The notes under the pieces were generated by a model. It saw only the letters and a program-made list of their open reading frames with translations. It did no database searches and was not told where the DNA came from. Of a stretch of 64,000 nucleotides of DNA, positions 9,770 through 19,488 are shown one piece after another. Position 1 is the first letter of the stretch. The number at the start of each line of letters is the position of its first letter. Origin of the DNA: Campylobacter devanensis (GTDB lineage Bacteria; Campylobacterota; Campylobacteria; Campylobacterales; Campylobacteraceae); contig NZ_CP018788.1 in assembly GCF_002139915.1 (NCBI RefSeq), positions 1,529,986 through 1,593,985 on the forward strand, in the 5' to 3' direction. Both the position numbers and the translations under genes were made by a program.

Positions 9770-10396
9770 TTATTTAGAGTAAAGCTCGACTATATATCTT
9801 TCCTCAACTGGAATGATAACCTCTTCTCGTTCTGGAATTCTAGTGAAAATTCCATATTTTTTATCTTTTTCTACATCAACCCAAGCCACCATGCCTGTTT
9901 GATTAGTAAGCTCTATAGCACGAACGATTTGTGGGTTTTCTTTGCTTTTCTCGACAATTTCTATCTTTTCACCGGCTCTTACTCTGTATGAAGGGATATC
10001 AACTCTTTTGCCATTTACTAAGATATGGCCGTGAGTTACTAGCTGTCTTGCGAATCTTCTAGTAGATGCAAAGCCCATTCTATAAACTACATTATCAAGT
10101 CTTTGCTCTAATAAAGAGATAAGAAGTGCACCGGTATTTCCCTCTCTTCTTGCGGCTTCGGCAAATAATCTTCTAAATTGTTTTTCACTTACGCCATACA
10201 TAAATTTAGCTTTTTGTTTCTCTCTTAATTGTAAGCCATATTCGCTTACTTTAGCTTTTCTTTGTCCGTGTTGGCCTGGAGCGTATGGTCTTTTTTCTAA
10301 TGCGCTCTTGCCAGCTAGTCTTCTTTCGCCTTTAAGTGCAAGAGATACACCTAGGCGTCTTTCTAATTTTTCAACTGGTCCTCTATATCTTGCCAT
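9770..10396 (-). CDS. rpsD: 30S ribosomal protein S4
   Basis: 208 aa with the S4 RNA-binding domain ([20 protein letters not shown]) and the [11 protein letters not shown] motif. S4 initiates assembly of the 16S 5' domain. It lacks the four zinc-binding cysteines of the C+ form. It is placed between rpsK and rpoA. Confidence 0.98.
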   Translation of the reverse strand: MARYRGPVEKLERRLGVSLALKGERRLAGKSALEKRPYAPGQHGQRKAKVSEYGLQLREKQKAKFMYGVSEKQFRRLFAEAARREGNTGALLISLLEQRLDNVVYRMGFASTRRFARQLVTHGHILVNGKRVDIPSYRVRAGEKIEIVEKSKENPQIVRAIELTNQTGMVAWVDVEKDKKYGIFTRIPEREEVIIPVEERYIVELYSK

Positions 10397-10423
10397 TATA
10401 ATTCTCCTAAATTCTATCTACAA

Positions 10424-10816
10424 TTACACGCGGCGGCGTTTTGGTGGTCTGCAGCCATTGTGAGCTAGAGGAGTTATATCTTTTAGATATAGCACCTTAA
10501 TTCCTTCTACTGCGCCGATACTTTTAACTGCTGTTTCTCTACCACTACCTGGGCCTTGAACTTTGATGCCTACTTCTTTAATGCCATGCTCTTTAGCTTT
10601 ATTTAATGCATCTTCTACAGCTTGTTGAGCTGCGTATGGGGTTGATTTTTTGCTACCTTTAAAGCCTAAGCCACCAGCACTACTCCAAGCAATAGCATTA
10701 CCCATCTCATCAGTAACCGTAACCATTGTATTATTAAATGTAGCAGAAACATATACAATGCCTCTAGCTATATTTTTTTTAACTACTTTTTTCTTAATTA
10801 CTTTTCTCTTTGCCAT
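10424..10816 (-). CDS. rpsK: 30S ribosomal protein S11
   Basis: 130 aa with the conserved platform-protein sequences [18 protein letters not shown] and [11 protein letters not shown] and the terminal [12 protein letters not shown]11 forms part of the mRNA exit channel. Order rpsM-rpsK-rpsD with short spacers. Confidence 0.98.
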   Translation of the reverse strand: MAKRKVIKKKVVKKNIARGIVYVSATFNNTMVTVTDEMGNAIAWSSAGGLGFKGSKKSTPYAAQQAVEDALNKAKEHGIKEVGIKVQGPGSGRETAVKSIGAVEGIKVLYLKDITPLAHNGCRPPKRRRV

Positions 10817-10825
10817 ATTTTATCC

Positions 10826-11194
10826 TTATTTAGTAGCAGCGCCAACAGTTTTTCTTCTGCCTTTTCTAGTTCTTGCGTTTGTTTTTGTTTTTTGACCACG
10901 CACTGGCAGACCTTTTCTGTGTCTTAAGCCTCTAAAGCTACCTAAATCCATTAAAGCCTTAATATCCATAGCTACACTTTTTCTTAGGTCACCTTCAACC
11001 ATATAGTGCTCTTGGATCTCTTTTCTGATCGCAGCGGCTTCATCTTCACTTAGCTCATAAACTCTCTTGTCATAAGAGATACCTACAGCATCAAGAATTT
11101 TTCTTGAAGTATATAGCCCTATACCATAGATATATGTAAGGCCATACTCAACTCTTTTTTTCTTTGGTAAATCAACACCTGCAATACGAGCCAT
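10826..11194 (-). CDS. rpsM: 30S ribosomal protein S13
   Basis: 122 aa, beginning [19 protein letters not shown] and ending in the basic tail ([15 protein letters not shown]) that contacts P-site tRNA. S13 bridges to L5 of the large subunit. It starts 3 bases after the rpmJ stop. Confidence 0.98.
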   Translation of the reverse strand: MARIAGVDLPKKKRVEYGLTYIYGIGLYTSRKILDAVGISYDKRVYELSEDEAAAIRKEIQEHYMVEGDLRKSVAMDIKALMDLGSFRGLRHRKGLPVRGQKTKTNARTRKGRRKTVGAATK

Positions 11195-11197
11195 ACC

Positions 11198-11311
11198 TTA
11201 TCCTTGTCTTTGTTTATGTTTTGGATTTTCGCAAATTACATGAACTATGCCTTTGCGTTTGACAATTTTACATTTGTCACACATCTTCTTTACAGAAGGA
11301 CGAACTTTCAT
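11198..11311 (-). CDS. rpmJ: 50S ribosomal protein L36
   Basis: A 37-residue protein, [20 protein letters not shown] then [14 protein letters not shown], with the zinc ligands C11, C14, C27 and H32 of the zinc-containing (C+) L36. It is small and easily missed, and heads the rpmJ-rpsM-rpsK-rpsD-rpoA-rplQ group. The sequence immediately upstream (11312-11510) holds no gene and is the likely place for a promoter of this group. Confidence 0.97.
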   Translation of the reverse strand: MKVRPSVKKMCDKCKIVKRKGIVHVICENPKHKQRQG

Positions 11312-11510
11312 CTGAGTCTCCTAAAAATTATTTACCACTTTTACTAGACTGCACTTAGGTCTAAGAACACGCCTAAACCAACTATTTTCAAAACAAGTGG
11401 CACGCTTTGAAAACACTTCTTTATCCAGTTTGGATGCAAAGCGCAAAATTGTATCTAAAATTGGCTTTAAAATTTATAAATTTGAATTTAAATCAAAATG
11501 GGATTACGCT

Positions 11511-11532
11511 TAACAGAGCCGTAGCTCTGTTA
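11511..11532 (-). terminator. Terminator hairpin downstream of hcp
   Basis: Perfect stem TAACAGAGC / GCTCTGTTA around a 4-base loop, 7 bases past the hcp stop. A-runs and T-runs lie on both sides. It separates the hcp transcript from rpmJ and downstream genes. Confidence 0.65.
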
Positions 11533-11538
11533 AAAAAC

Positions 11539-12864
11539 TTAAGAGTTTAAAAATTTCTCTAAATCCGCTTTTGGATCTTCGCTGATTAGTGATAGATTAT
11601 ATTTTTCTACTAAGAAATTTAATATCTCACTATTTAAAAATTTTGGCAAGCTAGGCCCTATATGGATATTTTTTACACCTAAATATAAGAGTGCTACTAA
11701 TATTATTATAGCTTTTTGTTCCATCCACATTAACACTATTGAAAGCGGCAAGTCATTGATAGCTATCCCTGTAGCTTCGCTTAAAGCCATAGCTATTTTT
11801 ACTCCGCCATTGCTATCATTACACTGACCCAAATCTAAATATCTTGGGATATTTGTCCCTTCAATTAAGCCAAAATCTATATCATTAAATCTAAATTTAC
11901 CACAACTTGAAGTCAAAATCACACAATCCTTTGGCACACTAAGAGCTAGCTCTCTATAATACTCTCTACCCTTGCCCGGCGCATCACATCCTGCTATAAC
12001 AAAAAATCTACGAATTTTACCACTTTTAATTGCCTCTAAAATCTCACCAGCCATAGGCAAAACAGCCTTATAGTGATGACCTGTGCTGATTACTTCATCG
12101 CTATCAAAGCCGCTTACATCATCAAGCTCTAAAGCCTTATTAATTAATGGAGTAAAGTCGTCGCCAATAATATGAGCTATGCCTTTAGTGCTAGCAATAT
12201 CATATCCAAACAATCTATCACTATACTTGGCACTTTTACGAAGTGGGACAATACAATTTGTAGTCATCAAAATAGCCCCGTTAAATTTATTAAAAAGATC
12301 AGTTTGATCAAACCAAGCTTTGCCTAAATTCCCTTTTAAATGAGGATACTTTTTAAGCTCTGGATAGCCATGAGCTGGAAGCATTTCAGAGTGAGTATAG
12401 ATATTGATCCCTTTGTCTTTGGTCTGTTCTAATAGCTCTTTTAGCGCATGAAGATTATGCCCGCTTACTAAAATAGCTTTGCCTTCTGCTCTGTTTTGAG
12501 TGATTTTTACAGGGGTCGGGATACCAAATTTGCTTGTATGAGCATTGCTTAGAATATCCATAACTTCTACTCCGGCTTTGCCTACTTTTAGCAATTGTTC
12601 AATATGCTGATCAAAGTTAAAATTCATATTTGTAAGTGTAAAATACAGGGTTTGAGCCATTACATCATCTACATTTTTTGTATTAGCCCCTAATTCATTT
12701 GCGTGGTGGCGATATGCGCTTAGACCCTTTAGGGCAAATATCATCATATCTTGTAGTCTTGCTAGTGTAGCGTCTTTACCACAAGTTCCGATACTTTGTC
12801 CTTTAGAGCCACATCCATCATTAGCACTCATTTCACATTGATGACAAAACATCTCTAAATCCAT
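11539..12864 (-). CDS. hcp: Hybrid cluster protein (hydroxylamine / NO reductase)
   Basis: An Fe-S enzyme of nitrosative-stress defence; Hcp proteins reduce NO to N2O or hydroxylamine to ammonia. The N-terminal cluster cysteines are C7, C10, C18 and C28, in MFCHQCEMSANDGCG and later TCGK. The hybrid-cluster ligand segments GCDAPGKGREYY, SSCGKFRFND and LGQCNDSNG follow. At 441 aa it belongs to the shorter Hcp class that lacks ~110 residues of the E. coli-type enzyme. No hcr reductase gene is nearby. It lies just downstream of a Crp/Fnr gene and has a candidate operator at 12921-12935. Confidence 0.95.
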   Translation of the reverse strand: MDLEMFCHQCEMSANDGCGSKGQSIGTCGKDATLARLQDMMIFALKGLSAYRHHANELGANTKNVDDVMAQTLYFTLTNMNFNFDQHIEQLLKVGKAGVEVMDILSNAHTSKFGIPTPVKITQNRAEGKAILVSGHNLHALKELLEQTKDKGINIYTHSEMLPAHGYPELKKYPHLKGNLGKAWFDQTDLFNKFNGAILMTTNCIVPLRKSAKYSDRLFGYDIASTKGIAHIIGDDFTPLINKALELDDVSGFDSDEVISTGHHYKAVLPMAGEILEAIKSGKIRRFFVIAGCDAPGKGREYYRELALSVPKDCVILTSSCGKFRFNDIDFGLIEGTNIPRYLDLGQCNDSNGGVKIAMALSEATGIAINDLPLSIVLMWMEQKAIIILVALLYLGVKNIHIGPSLPKFLNSEILNFLVEKYNLSLISEDPKADLEKFLNS

Positions 12865-12895
12865 AAAAATCCTTTAAAATAAATTAAATTTGGAT

Positions 12896-12901
12896 TTTAT
12901 A
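12896..12901 (-). promoter_or_regulatory. Candidate -10 box of hcp
   Basis: TATAAA on the minus strand, about 30 bases before the hcp ATG, in an AT-rich stretch typical of Campylobacter sigma-70 promoters, which often lack a clear -35. Confidence 0.45.
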
Positions 12902-12920
12902 GAATTTTTATATTTTTGTA

Positions 12921-12935
12921 TGTAATCGCTTCACA
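12921..12935 (-). promoter_or_regulatory. Candidate Crp/Fnr-type operator for hcp
   Basis: TGTGA-AGCGA-TTACA on the minus strand, an imperfect dyad centred about 39-42 bases upstream of the predicted hcp start site. That is the class II activator position. It overlaps the last codons of the neighbouring Crp/Fnr gene, its likely ligand. Confidence 0.45.
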
Positions 12936-13542
12936 CAACTAAACAAATTTCACCTCTTGATAGGGTTAAAAATCCATTTTTTTCTAGCTGTTTGAGATTT
13001 TTAGATACGCTCTCTCTTGTTACGCCTAGATGATTTGCTATTTGCTGATGAGTGATTTTTATGCTGTTATTTATAGCATTTTTATTGACAAATTCAATCA
13101 ACCTATCACGAAATGGTATAGTTTTGCTTTTTGAAGCTACCTCTATACTCTTAGCAAATTGCTTGGCAAAAATAGTCAAAATATACTCACTAAGCTTGGG
13201 ATATTTCTCCCTTAAATTTCTAAAAATATTATCTGGGATTGCGATAATTTCTAAATCGCCAAGAGCTTGAAGATTTAATTCTAATTGAAGTGATTTTTGA
13301 GTACAAATTTGACATATTACCCATTCATCACCCTTTTCAAGGGTGAGAATTGTCTGTTCTTGAGAGCCAAAAATAGTATAAACTCTAAGAGACCCAGAGC
13401 CTATCATCAGTAGTCCATAATGGCTCTTTGTAAGGGGGCTACCATCGCTAAATTTTTTAATTTGTAAAGATTCTTCTATCTCATCTAAATCTTGCGAAGA
13501 TACACCAAATCTTTTAAGCTTATCTTTTAAAATCTCTATCAT
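12931..13542 (-). CDS. Crp/Fnr-family transcriptional regulator (HcpR/NssR-like)
   Basis: A 203-residue regulator: N-terminal cyclic-nucleotide-type beta-barrel (about 10-120), dimer helix, and a winged helix-turn-helix (THQQIANHLGVTRESVSKNL, about 163-182). No N-terminal Fnr four-cysteine cluster set is present; there is a CQIC pair near residue 77. It lies between infA (3 bases away) and hcp. By context it probably senses nitrosative stress and controls hcp, like HcpR or NssR in related groups; the effector is inferred, not seen. Confidence 0.85.
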   Translation of the reverse strand: MIEILKDKLKRFGVSSQDLDEIEESLQIKKFSDGSPLTKSHYGLLMIGSGSLRVYTIFGSQEQTILTLEKGDEWVICQICTQKSLQLELNLQALGDLEIIAIPDNIFRNLREKYPKLSEYILTIFAKQFAKSIEVASKSKTIPFRDRLIEFVNKNAINNSIKITHQQIANHLGVTRESVSKNLKQLEKNGFLTLSRGEICLVV

Positions 13543-13545
13543 AGA

Positions 13546-13764
13546 TTATTTATAACGATATGTGATTCTGCCTTTATCTAGACTATATGGCGTAAGCTCC
13601 ACTTTAACCCTATCACCTGGCATTATTTTGATATAGTGCATTCTCATCTTGCCTGCAATGTGGCATAAAATCACATGCTTATTATCTAATTCTACTTTGA
13701 AAGTGGCATTTGGTAGGGCTTCAACCACATTACCATCAATCTCTATAACATCATCTTTTGCCAA
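13546..13764 (-). CDS. infA: Translation initiation factor IF-1
   Basis: 72 aa, the invariant IF-1 size, an S1/OB-fold protein ([20 protein letters not shown], ending RITYRYK) that occupies the 30S A site during initiation. It lies 84 bases after map. In many bacteria infA is followed directly by rpmJ; here a Crp/Fnr gene and hcp intervene. Confidence 0.98.
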   Translation of the reverse strand: MAKDDVIEIDGNVVEALPNATFKVELDNKHVILCHIAGKMRMHYIKIMPGDRVKVELTPYSLDKGRITYRYK

Positions 13765-13848
13765 ATTTATTCCTTTCGTTATTATCAGCTATTACAAATT
13801 TAAAGAAAATTAAATTGAATTTAAATTTCTTTAAACTCAAAGCAACCT

Positions 13849-14610
13849 TTAGCTAACGCTACTTAAAATTTCAGCCTTGCCATTTATCACAGCCACGCAG
13901 TGCTCATAATGGCTAGTTCGCATACCATCTACGCTAGTAACAGTCCATTTGTCTGCGGCAATTTTTGGGGTGCCATCTTTTTGACAAATCATCGGCTCGA
14001 TACAAAAGACCATACCATTTCTAATCTTTGGCCCAGCTTTTGGGGTTGTCCCTTCTAAATAATTTGGAATTTCAGGCTCTTCATGTGGTTTGCGACCTAT
14101 ACCATGACCGCAAAATCCCTTCAAAGGCACATACCCACGAGATAGTATAAATTGCTCCAACTTATAGCATAACTCTTTAAAATGCATACCGACCCTAATC
14201 TCATCAATAGCATAATACAAAGCATCTTTGCTACAAGCTATCAAATCTTCATCACTTTTTGAGATATTGCCTACTGGATATGTCCTAGCACTATCACCAA
14301 AAAATCCATTTAAATTTGAACCAATATCAACTGAAACTATATCGCCATCTTGTAAAATATAGCCATTTGGAATTCCATGAATTACAACCTCATTTACGCT
14401 GATACAAGCTGTATTTGGAAAGCCGTAAAGTCCTTTAAAAGCGGGTTTAGCCCCAGCAGAAACTATCATATCTTCGCAAATTTTGTCAATTTCAAGTAGC
14501 GAAATTCCAGGCTTAATAATAGTATGGAGATGATCTAGAGTAGCTGCGACTATCTTATTAGCCGCACGCATACTCTCTATCTCTTTTGGAGTTTTTATAC
14601 CTATAGCCAT
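13849..14610 (-). CDS. map: Methionine aminopeptidase, type I
   Basis: Removes the initiator methionine from nascent proteins. The pita-bread metal ligands are visible in order: D in DGDIVSVDIG, D in GDSARTYPVG, H in GHGIGRKPHEEP, and E in GMVFCIEPMI and the C-terminal HYEHCVAV. I chose the ATG at 14610 (MAIGIKTPKEI, 253 aa), which matches the usual length. An ATG six codons upstream would overlap secY by 17 bases. Confidence 0.96.
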   Translation of the reverse strand: MAIGIKTPKEIESMRAANKIVAATLDHLHTIIKPGISLLEIDKICEDMIVSAGAKPAFKGLYGFPNTACISVNEVVIHGIPNGYILQDGDIVSVDIGSNLNGFFGDSARTYPVGNISKSDEDLIACSKDALYYAIDEIRVGMHFKELCYKLEQFILSRGYVPLKGFCGHGIGRKPHEEPEIPNYLEGTTPKAGPKIRNGMVFCIEPMICQKDGTPKIAADKWTVTSVDGMRTSHYEHCVAVINGKAEILSSVS

Positions 14611-14611
14611 T

Positions 14612-15874
14612 TTATAACCCAACCGCACTTAGAGTTTGATATTTACTCATATAGACTTGAGCTTCTATCTTTCTCATAGTATCAAGCGCTACTTGAACTA
14701 CAATCAATACAGATGTACCACCAAAATAGAAAGGAACTCCCATAAATTTAACCAAAACCCAAGGCAAAGTAGAGATAAGACCAAGATATATAGAACCAGT
14801 TAAGGTAAGTCTGCTAGCTACTTCATTTAAGAAGTTAGCGGTGCTTTCGCCAGGTCTAACACCAGGAATAAATCCACCTTGTCTTTTTAAATTTTCGCTT
14901 ATGTCTTTTGCGTTAAATGTGATTGAAGCATAAAAATATGCAAAAAATAGAATAAACAAAAATGTTAAAATATTGAAAAAATAGCTATTTGGATTTAAAA
15001 AATCATTGATAGCTAATATAAACTCATTTGTACTTGCTTGTAAAATTGTCCCTGGGAACATCAAAATAGCACTAGCAAAAATCGGTGGAATAACACCACT
15101 TAAATTTACTTTAATAGGGATGTAATTCATTATTCTCTTATTTTGATTTTGCATAACAGTTTTACGAGAATATGAAATCGGCACCCTTCTTTCGCCCATC
15201 TCTACATATATTACCACACCAACAGTAGCTAGGATAATCAAAGCAATTGCTATAACTACTAAGAAATTTAACTCGCCGGTATTGACTAGATCAATTGTTC
15301 CGCCAATAGCACTTGGAATACCGCTTACGATACCAGCAAAGATTATAAGACTGATACCATTACCAATACCTCTTTGAGTAATCTGCTCACCTATCCACAT
15401 AAGCAGCATCGTGCCAGTTAGCATAGATACACAGCTAATTCCGATAAATAAATTCGTATCTATCATTATCGCACTAGATCCATCTTTGCCAGTTAGACTT
15501 TGTAATCCAATACTTACGCCTATAGCTTGTATCACGGTAATTACTATAGTAGCATAGCGGATAATTTGCATATATTTTTGCATACCATCACGCTCTTTTT
15601 TCATCTTGCCTAAATTTGGAAATGTAGCAGCTAAAAGCTCCATAATAATTGAAGCTGTAATATAAGGCATAATGCCTAGCGAAATAATGCTTAGACGCTC
15701 AGCAGCACCGCCGCTAAACATATTAAACATACCAAGCGCATTTGAGCTATTTGAAGTAAAAAATTCCCTAATAACATCAATATTTACACCAGGTACTGGC
15801 ACATAAGCCAGCACCCTATAAGCAAACAAAAATCCAAGCGTAATTAATATCTTGTTGATTAATGCTCTGTTCAT
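14612..15874 (-). CDS. secY: Protein translocase subunit SecY
   Basis: The 420-residue channel subunit of the Sec translocon, with ten predicted membrane helices and the plug/helix-2 region (FNMFSGGAAERLSIISLGIMP). Cytoplasmic loops carry GMQKYMQIIRYAT and the ribosome/SecA contact GERRVPISYSRK. It shares one base with the rplO stop and map follows immediately, the standard spc-operon end. Confidence 0.98.
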   Translation of the reverse strand: MNRALINKILITLGFLFAYRVLAYVPVPGVNIDVIREFFTSNSSNALGMFNMFSGGAAERLSIISLGIMPYITASIIMELLAATFPNLGKMKKERDGMQKYMQIIRYATIVITVIQAIGVSIGLQSLTGKDGSSAIMIDTNLFIGISCVSMLTGTMLLMWIGEQITQRGIGNGISLIIFAGIVSGIPSAIGGTIDLVNTGELNFLVVIAIALIILATVGVVIYVEMGERRVPISYSRKTVMQNQNKRIMNYIPIKVNLSGVIPPIFASAILMFPGTILQASTNEFILAINDFLNPNSYFFNILTFLFILFFAYFYASITFNAKDISENLKRQGGFIPGVRPGESTANFLNEVASRLTLTGSIYLGLISTLPWVLVKFMGVPFYFGGTSVLIVVQVALDTMRKIEAQVYMSKYQTLSAVGL

Positions 15875-16275
15875 TAGCTATTTCCAGTTGCCTTTATATT
15901 CTCATCTTTTATTTTACTTGCTAAATCTTTAGCACCAGCACCAATGAGCTTAACTTTTTTAATGCTGTTTGAGAATTTATGTACTGTTTTAAGAGTATCT
16001 AGCGTAATTTCGCTTAACTCTTTAATAGCAGGATTTCTATCAACGCTAATCGCATATGGTTTTTCAAATTTAGAAGTAAAGCCTACTTTTGGTAGTCTTC
16101 TTTGAAGTGGTTGTTGGCCACCTTCAAAGCCTCTTTTTTCGTTATAACCTTTTCTAGCTGTTTGACCTTTGCCACCTTTTGTAGCCGTTTTACCCCAGCC
16201 ACTACCTTGACCACGACCGATTCTTTTAGTGTTGTGAGTTGAGCCAGCAGCTTTTTGTAAATTTTCTAGTCCCAT
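15874..16275 (-). CDS. rplO: 50S ribosomal protein L15
   Basis: 133 aa; begins [20 protein letters not shown] with the glycine/lysine-rich extension [19 protein letters not shown] that penetrates the 23S core. It directly follows rpsE with a 9-base gap, leaving no room for rpmD (L30), whose absence is usual in epsilonproteobacteria. Confidence 0.98.
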   Translation of the reverse strand: MGLENLQKAAGSTHNTKRIGRGQGSGWGKTATKGGKGQTARKGYNEKRGFEGGQQPLQRRLPKVGFTSKFEKPYAISVDRNPAIKELSEITLDTLKTVHKFSNSIKKVKLIGAGAKDLASKIKDENIKATGNS

Positions 16276-16284
16276 GCTCTCTCC

Positions 16285-16734
16285 TTAACCTTTTAGCATG
16301 CTTAATGCTTTAATTGTAGCACGAACGACATTTGCAGAGTTGTTTGAACCAAGAGATTTAGTAAGTATATTTTTGATACCTGCCAACTCTACAACTGGAC
16401 GAGCACCACCACCAGCGATAACTCCGGTACCTTCGCTAGCTGGTTTTAGTAGAATTCTACTTGCGTTGTATTTAACTTCGATATCGTGAGGAATTGTATT
16501 GCCTTTTAATTTGACTTCTACAATGTTTTTAAACGCATCATCAGTAGCTTTTCTCATCGCATCTGGCACCTCTTTGGCTTTACCAAATCCAAATCCAACA
16601 CGACCTTTTTTATCACCTACAACAACAAGAGCTGTAAATCTAAATCTTCTACCGCCTTTTACAACCTTAGTAACACGACCGATATCGACGATTACTTCTT
16701 CAAATTCTTCTCTATTATACTTTTCCATCAACAA
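16285..16734 (-). CDS. rpsE: 30S ribosomal protein S5
   Basis: 149 aa; double-stranded RNA-binding-type N-terminal domain with [18 protein letters not shown], then [18 protein letters not shown]5 shapes the mRNA entry channel and decoding fidelity. The second Met (MEKYNREEF) is an alternative start two codons in. Confidence 0.98.
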   Translation of the reverse strand: MLMEKYNREEFEEVIVDIGRVTKVVKGGRRFRFTALVVVGDKKGRVGFGFGKAKEVPDAMRKATDDAFKNIVEVKLKGNTIPHDIEVKYNASRILLKPASEGTGVIAGGGARPVVELAGIKNILTKSLGSNNSANVVRATIKALSMLKG

Positions 16735-16742
16735 TCCTTGCG

Positions 16743-17099
16743 TTATAGCTTAATGCCATTTTCTCTTAGAGCTTCAGCAAATGCTGCAACTACACCATGA
16801 TAAAGATAGCCATTTCTATCAAATACCGCTTCTTTAATTCCAGCTTTTTCTAGTTTTGCAGCAATATCTTTAGCTAGCACTGCTGCACCGGCTTTATTTG
16901 CTTTTATGCCTAGTTTTCTACCATCACTAGCACAAAGCGTAGTAGCATTGATATCTTCTATCGCTTGGACATATAGAGTTCTATTAGATTTGAATATAGA
17001 AATTCTAGGGCAAGACGCAGTACCGCTAATTTTAGCTCTTATTCTTCTTTTTCTCTTAATTCTTAGAGATAATTTTCTTTTTAATACATTTGCTACCAT
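16743..17099 (-). CDS. rplR: 50S ribosomal protein L18
   Basis: 118 aa 5S-rRNA-binding protein. The basic N-terminus ([19 protein letters not shown]) is followed by [16 protein letters not shown] and the C-terminal [20 protein letters not shown], typical of bacterial L18. It lies between rplF and rpsE. Confidence 0.98.
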   Translation of the reverse strand: MVANVLKRKLSLRIKRKRRIRAKISGTASCPRISIFKSNRTLYVQAIEDINATTLCASDGRKLGIKANKAGAAVLAKDIAAKLEKAGIKEAVFDRNGYLYHGVVAAFAEALRENGIKL

Positions 17100-17108
17100 T
17101 GCTTACCC

Positions 17109-17645
17109 TTATTTCTTAGATGTTTTACCGGCTTTGCGGATTATGCGCTCTTCAACATATTTGACACCTTTGCCTTTGTAAGGTTCTGGTGGTCTAAAGC
17201 CTCTTACTTCAGCTGCTACTTGGCCTACTACTTGTTTATCGCTACCTTTAATTGTAATAATGTTTTTCTCAACACTTACTTCTACACCTTCAGGAAGCTC
17301 ATAATTAATAGGGTGAGAAAAGCCTAATGCTAACTCTAATACTTTACCTTTTGCCGCAGCTTTATAACCAACACCATTGATCTCTAACTGTCTAGTAAAT
17401 CCAGCAGTTAAGCCAATTACTATATTATTAGCCAAAGCACGATATGTACCCCAGTAGGCTCTGCTTTGTCTATCATCGCCCTTGCTAGCAAAAGTGATAA
17501 GACCATCTTTAACTTCTACATTGACATTACCTTTAGTGTCTAGTTCTTTAGTAGCGTTGCCCTTTTTAAACACTAAAACTGCACCATTTAAACTAACATC
17601 TAAACCGCTTGGGATAGATATTGGCTGTTTTCCAATTCTTGACAT
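17109..17645 (-). CDS. rplF: 50S ribosomal protein L6
   Basis: 178 aa; two similar alpha/beta domains, beginning [15 protein letters not shown] and ending in the signature [22 protein letters not shown]6 sits near the GTPase-associated centre. The 103-base gap to rpsH upstream is the largest in this operon and contains two hairpins. Confidence 0.98.
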   Translation of the reverse strand: MSRIGKQPISIPSGLDVSLNGAVLVFKKGNATKELDTKGNVNVEVKDGLITFASKGDDRQSRAYWGTYRALANNIVIGLTAGFTRQLEINGVGYKAAAKGKVLELALGFSHPINYELPEGVEVSVEKNIITIKGSDKQVVGQVAAEVRGFRPPEPYKGKGVKYVEERIIRKAGKTSKK

Positions 17646-17667
17646 ATTTTTCCTTTTTACTTGTCTA

Positions 17668-17698
17668 GGGTATTTCTACGCTATGCGAATGGATACCC
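17668..17698 (-). promoter_or_regulatory. Leader hairpin in front of rplF
   Basis: GGGTAT (17668-17673) pairs with ATACCC (17693-17698), enclosing a 19-base loop, about 22 bases upstream of the rplF start on the minus-strand message. It could affect rplF translation or processing. Confidence 0.4.
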
Positions 17699-17712
17699 AA
17701 TACCATAAAAAG

Positions 17713-17741
17713 ATTAGCCTTTCAAATTTAAAAAGGCTAAT
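17713..17741 (-). terminator. Intra-operon terminator/attenuator-like hairpin between rpsH and rplF
   Basis: A perfect 10-bp stem (ATTAGCCTTT / AAAGGCTAAT, 9-base loop) follows the rpsH stop. On the minus strand it is followed within one base by a run of five T. This has the form of a Rho-independent terminator in the middle of the spc operon, so it may be a partial terminator or an RNA-processing site. Confidence 0.6.
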
Positions 17742-17748
17742 TCCACTC

Positions 17749-18144
17749 TTACCAAACTGTACAAAGCACCTCACCGCCAACACCAGCTTTATGTGCTTCA
17801 TCATTGCTTAAAACACCTTTGCTTGTGCTAACGATAATTGTCCCATAACCATTTTTAAATCTTTTAATCTCGTCTTTGCCTTGATAAACTCTACGGCCTG
17901 GTTTTGAAACTCTTTTTAGCTCATTGATAACACTTCTACCACGCTCGTCATATTTTAAAACTACATTAATGAATTTTTTATTATTCTCTTCAATAACATT
18001 GTAGCTTTCAATATAACCTTTTTGTGCTAGAATTTTTAAAGTCGCCTCAACAACATTTGAGTGTAGAAGTTGAGTAGTCTCTAATCTTCTCATAGCCGCA
18101 TTTCTAATGCGTGTTAATCCATCTGAAATTAAATCATTTATCAT
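17749..18144 (-). CDS. rpsH: 30S ribosomal protein S8
   Basis: 131 aa, beginning [20 protein letters not shown] and ending [11 protein letters not shown], the conserved RNA-binding C-terminal region. S8 is a primary 16S-binding protein and in E. coli represses spc-operon translation. It is followed by the terminator-like hairpin at 17713-17741. Confidence 0.98.
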   Translation of the reverse strand: MINDLISDGLTRIRNAAMRRLETTQLLHSNVVEATLKILAQKGYIESYNVIEENNKKFINVVLKYDERGRSVINELKRVSKPGRRVYQGKDEIKRFKNGYGTIIVSTSKGVLSNDEAHKAGVGGEVLCTVW

Positions 18145-18154
18145 CTTGCTTCCC

Positions 18155-18340
18155 TTACCAACTTGCTTTTTTAAGACCTGGTATTAGTCCTTCGTTAGCC
18201 ATTTTTCTTAGGCACACACGGCAAATTCCAAAATCTTTATAAACAGAGTGTGGGCGACCACAAATTTGACATCTAGTGTATCCACGCACGCTAAATTTAG
18301 GTTTGCGTGCTGCTTTTGCTATCATTGATTTTTTTGCCAT
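18155..18340 (-). CDS. rpsN: 30S ribosomal protein S14, zinc-binding type
   Basis: 61 aa ([20 protein letters not shown] start), the short zinc-binding form of S14 with ligands in CQICGRPH and CRVC. I use the start at 18340, next to the rplE stop, rather than a longer in-frame start inside rplE. A zinc-independent paralogue is not in the window. Confidence 0.97.
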   Translation of the reverse strand: MAKKSMIAKAARKPKFSVRGYTRCQICGRPHSVYKDFGICRVCLRKMANEGLIPGLKKASW

Positions 18341-18341
18341 A

Positions 18342-18884
18342 TTACTTTCCTTTTGCAAATGGAATGCCAAAGAGTTCAAGTAGCTTGAACGCTTGTTTGT
18401 CATCGTTAGTTGTTGTAACTATAGTTATATTCATACCATGTGTTCTTAGAATTTGATCAAATACAACTTCTGGAAACATTAGTTGTTCATTTAAACCAAA
18501 GTTATAATTACCACGACCATCAAATCCATCTCTAGGCAAACCACGGAAGTCTTTTACCCTAGGAAGTGCGATGCTAATTAGTTTATCTAAGAATGCATAC
18601 ATTTGCTCTTTTCTTAGAGTTACTTTTATACCCACTGGGAAGCCTTCTCTTACTTTAAAGCCAGCAACTGATTTTTTAGCATTTGTAACAACTGCTTTTT
18701 GACCGGCTATTAAAGATATTGTATCAGCCATATTTTGAAGCAATTTTTGATCCTTAGCACCCTCGCCAGCTCCGACGCTAATCACAATTTTTTCAATCGC
18801 TGGAATAAGCATAGGATTTTTGATATCAAATTCTTTAACCAAAGCCGGTTTAATACTCTCTGCGTATTTAGTTTTTAATCTCAT
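18342..18884 (-). CDS. rplE: 50S ribosomal protein L5
   Basis: 180 aa 5S-rRNA-binding protein with [20 protein letters not shown] and the signature [18 protein letters not shown], ending GIPFAKGK. It forms the central protuberance and contacts S13. It starts 2 bases after rplX. Confidence 0.98.
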   Translation of the reverse strand: MRLKTKYAESIKPALVKEFDIKNPMLIPAIEKIVISVGAGEGAKDQKLLQNMADTISLIAGQKAVVTNAKKSVAGFKVREGFPVGIKVTLRKEQMYAFLDKLISIALPRVKDFRGLPRDGFDGRGNYNFGLNEQLMFPEVVFDQILRTHGMNITIVTTTNDDKQAFKLLELFGIPFAKGK

Positions 18885-18886
18885 AC

Positions 18887-19120
18887 TTAGCCCTCAACTT
18901 TGCTTACATTTGAAATATCAATAGGCATCTCTTTGCTTATAAAGCCACCATTTGGATTTTTCTCGCTTGGTTTTACAGCTTTTTTAGCAACTTTTACACC
19001 CTCTACTATCACTTGACCTTTTTTAGGAAGCACTGCTAAAACTTTAGCAACTTTGCCTTTATCATCACCTGCGATTACTTTTACTTCATCGCCTTTTTTG
19101 ATTTTATATTTTACTGCCAT
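18887..19120 (-). CDS. rplX: 50S ribosomal protein L24
   Basis: 77 aa with an N-terminal KOW motif ([20 protein letters not shown]); assembly initiator near the tunnel exit. It is shorter at the C-terminus than E. coli L24 (104 aa), as in other campylobacters. It shares base 19120 with rplN. Confidence 0.97.
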   Translation of the reverse strand: MAVKYKIKKGDEVKVIAGDDKGKVAKVLAVLPKKGQVIVEGVKVAKKAVKPSEKNPNGGFISKEMPIDISNVSKVEG

Positions 19121-19488
19121 TATAGAACCTCCGGTGCAAGAGATACGATTTTCATAAAATTCGCATATCTTACTTCTCTACCCACTGGGCCAAATATACG
19201 AGTACCTACTGGCTCTCTTTTGTTATCAAGTATAACAGCAGCATTTTCATCAAATCTAATTAAAGATCCATTATCTCTTTGAACCTCTTTTTTAGTCCTT
19301 ACTACTACTGCTTTTACCACTTGACCTTTTTTAATTTTGCCATTTGGTAGAGCTTTCTTAACTGAGCAAACGATAACATCACCTAGGCTTGCATATCGTC
19401 TTTTGCTACCACCTAAAACTTTTATACACATTAACTCTTTTGCGCCACTATTATCTGCTACTGCTAGTCTTGTAAAACTTTGTATCAT
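19120..19488 (-). CDS. rplN: 50S ribosomal protein L14
   Basis: 122 aa; five-stranded barrel protein with [32 protein letters not shown] and terminal LAPEVL. It shares a base with the rpsQ stop and with the rplX start. Confidence 0.98.
   Translation of the reverse strand: MIQSFTRLAVADNSGAKELMCIKVLGGSKRRYASLGDVIVCSVKKALPNGKIKKGQVVKAVVVRTKKEVQRDNGSLIRFDENAAVILDNKREPVGTRIFGPVGREVRYANFMKIVSLAPEVL

Noticed and set aside
16275..16285. Missing rpmD (L30) as a deletion
   Set aside because: Its absence between rpsE and rplO is normal for epsilonproteobacteria.
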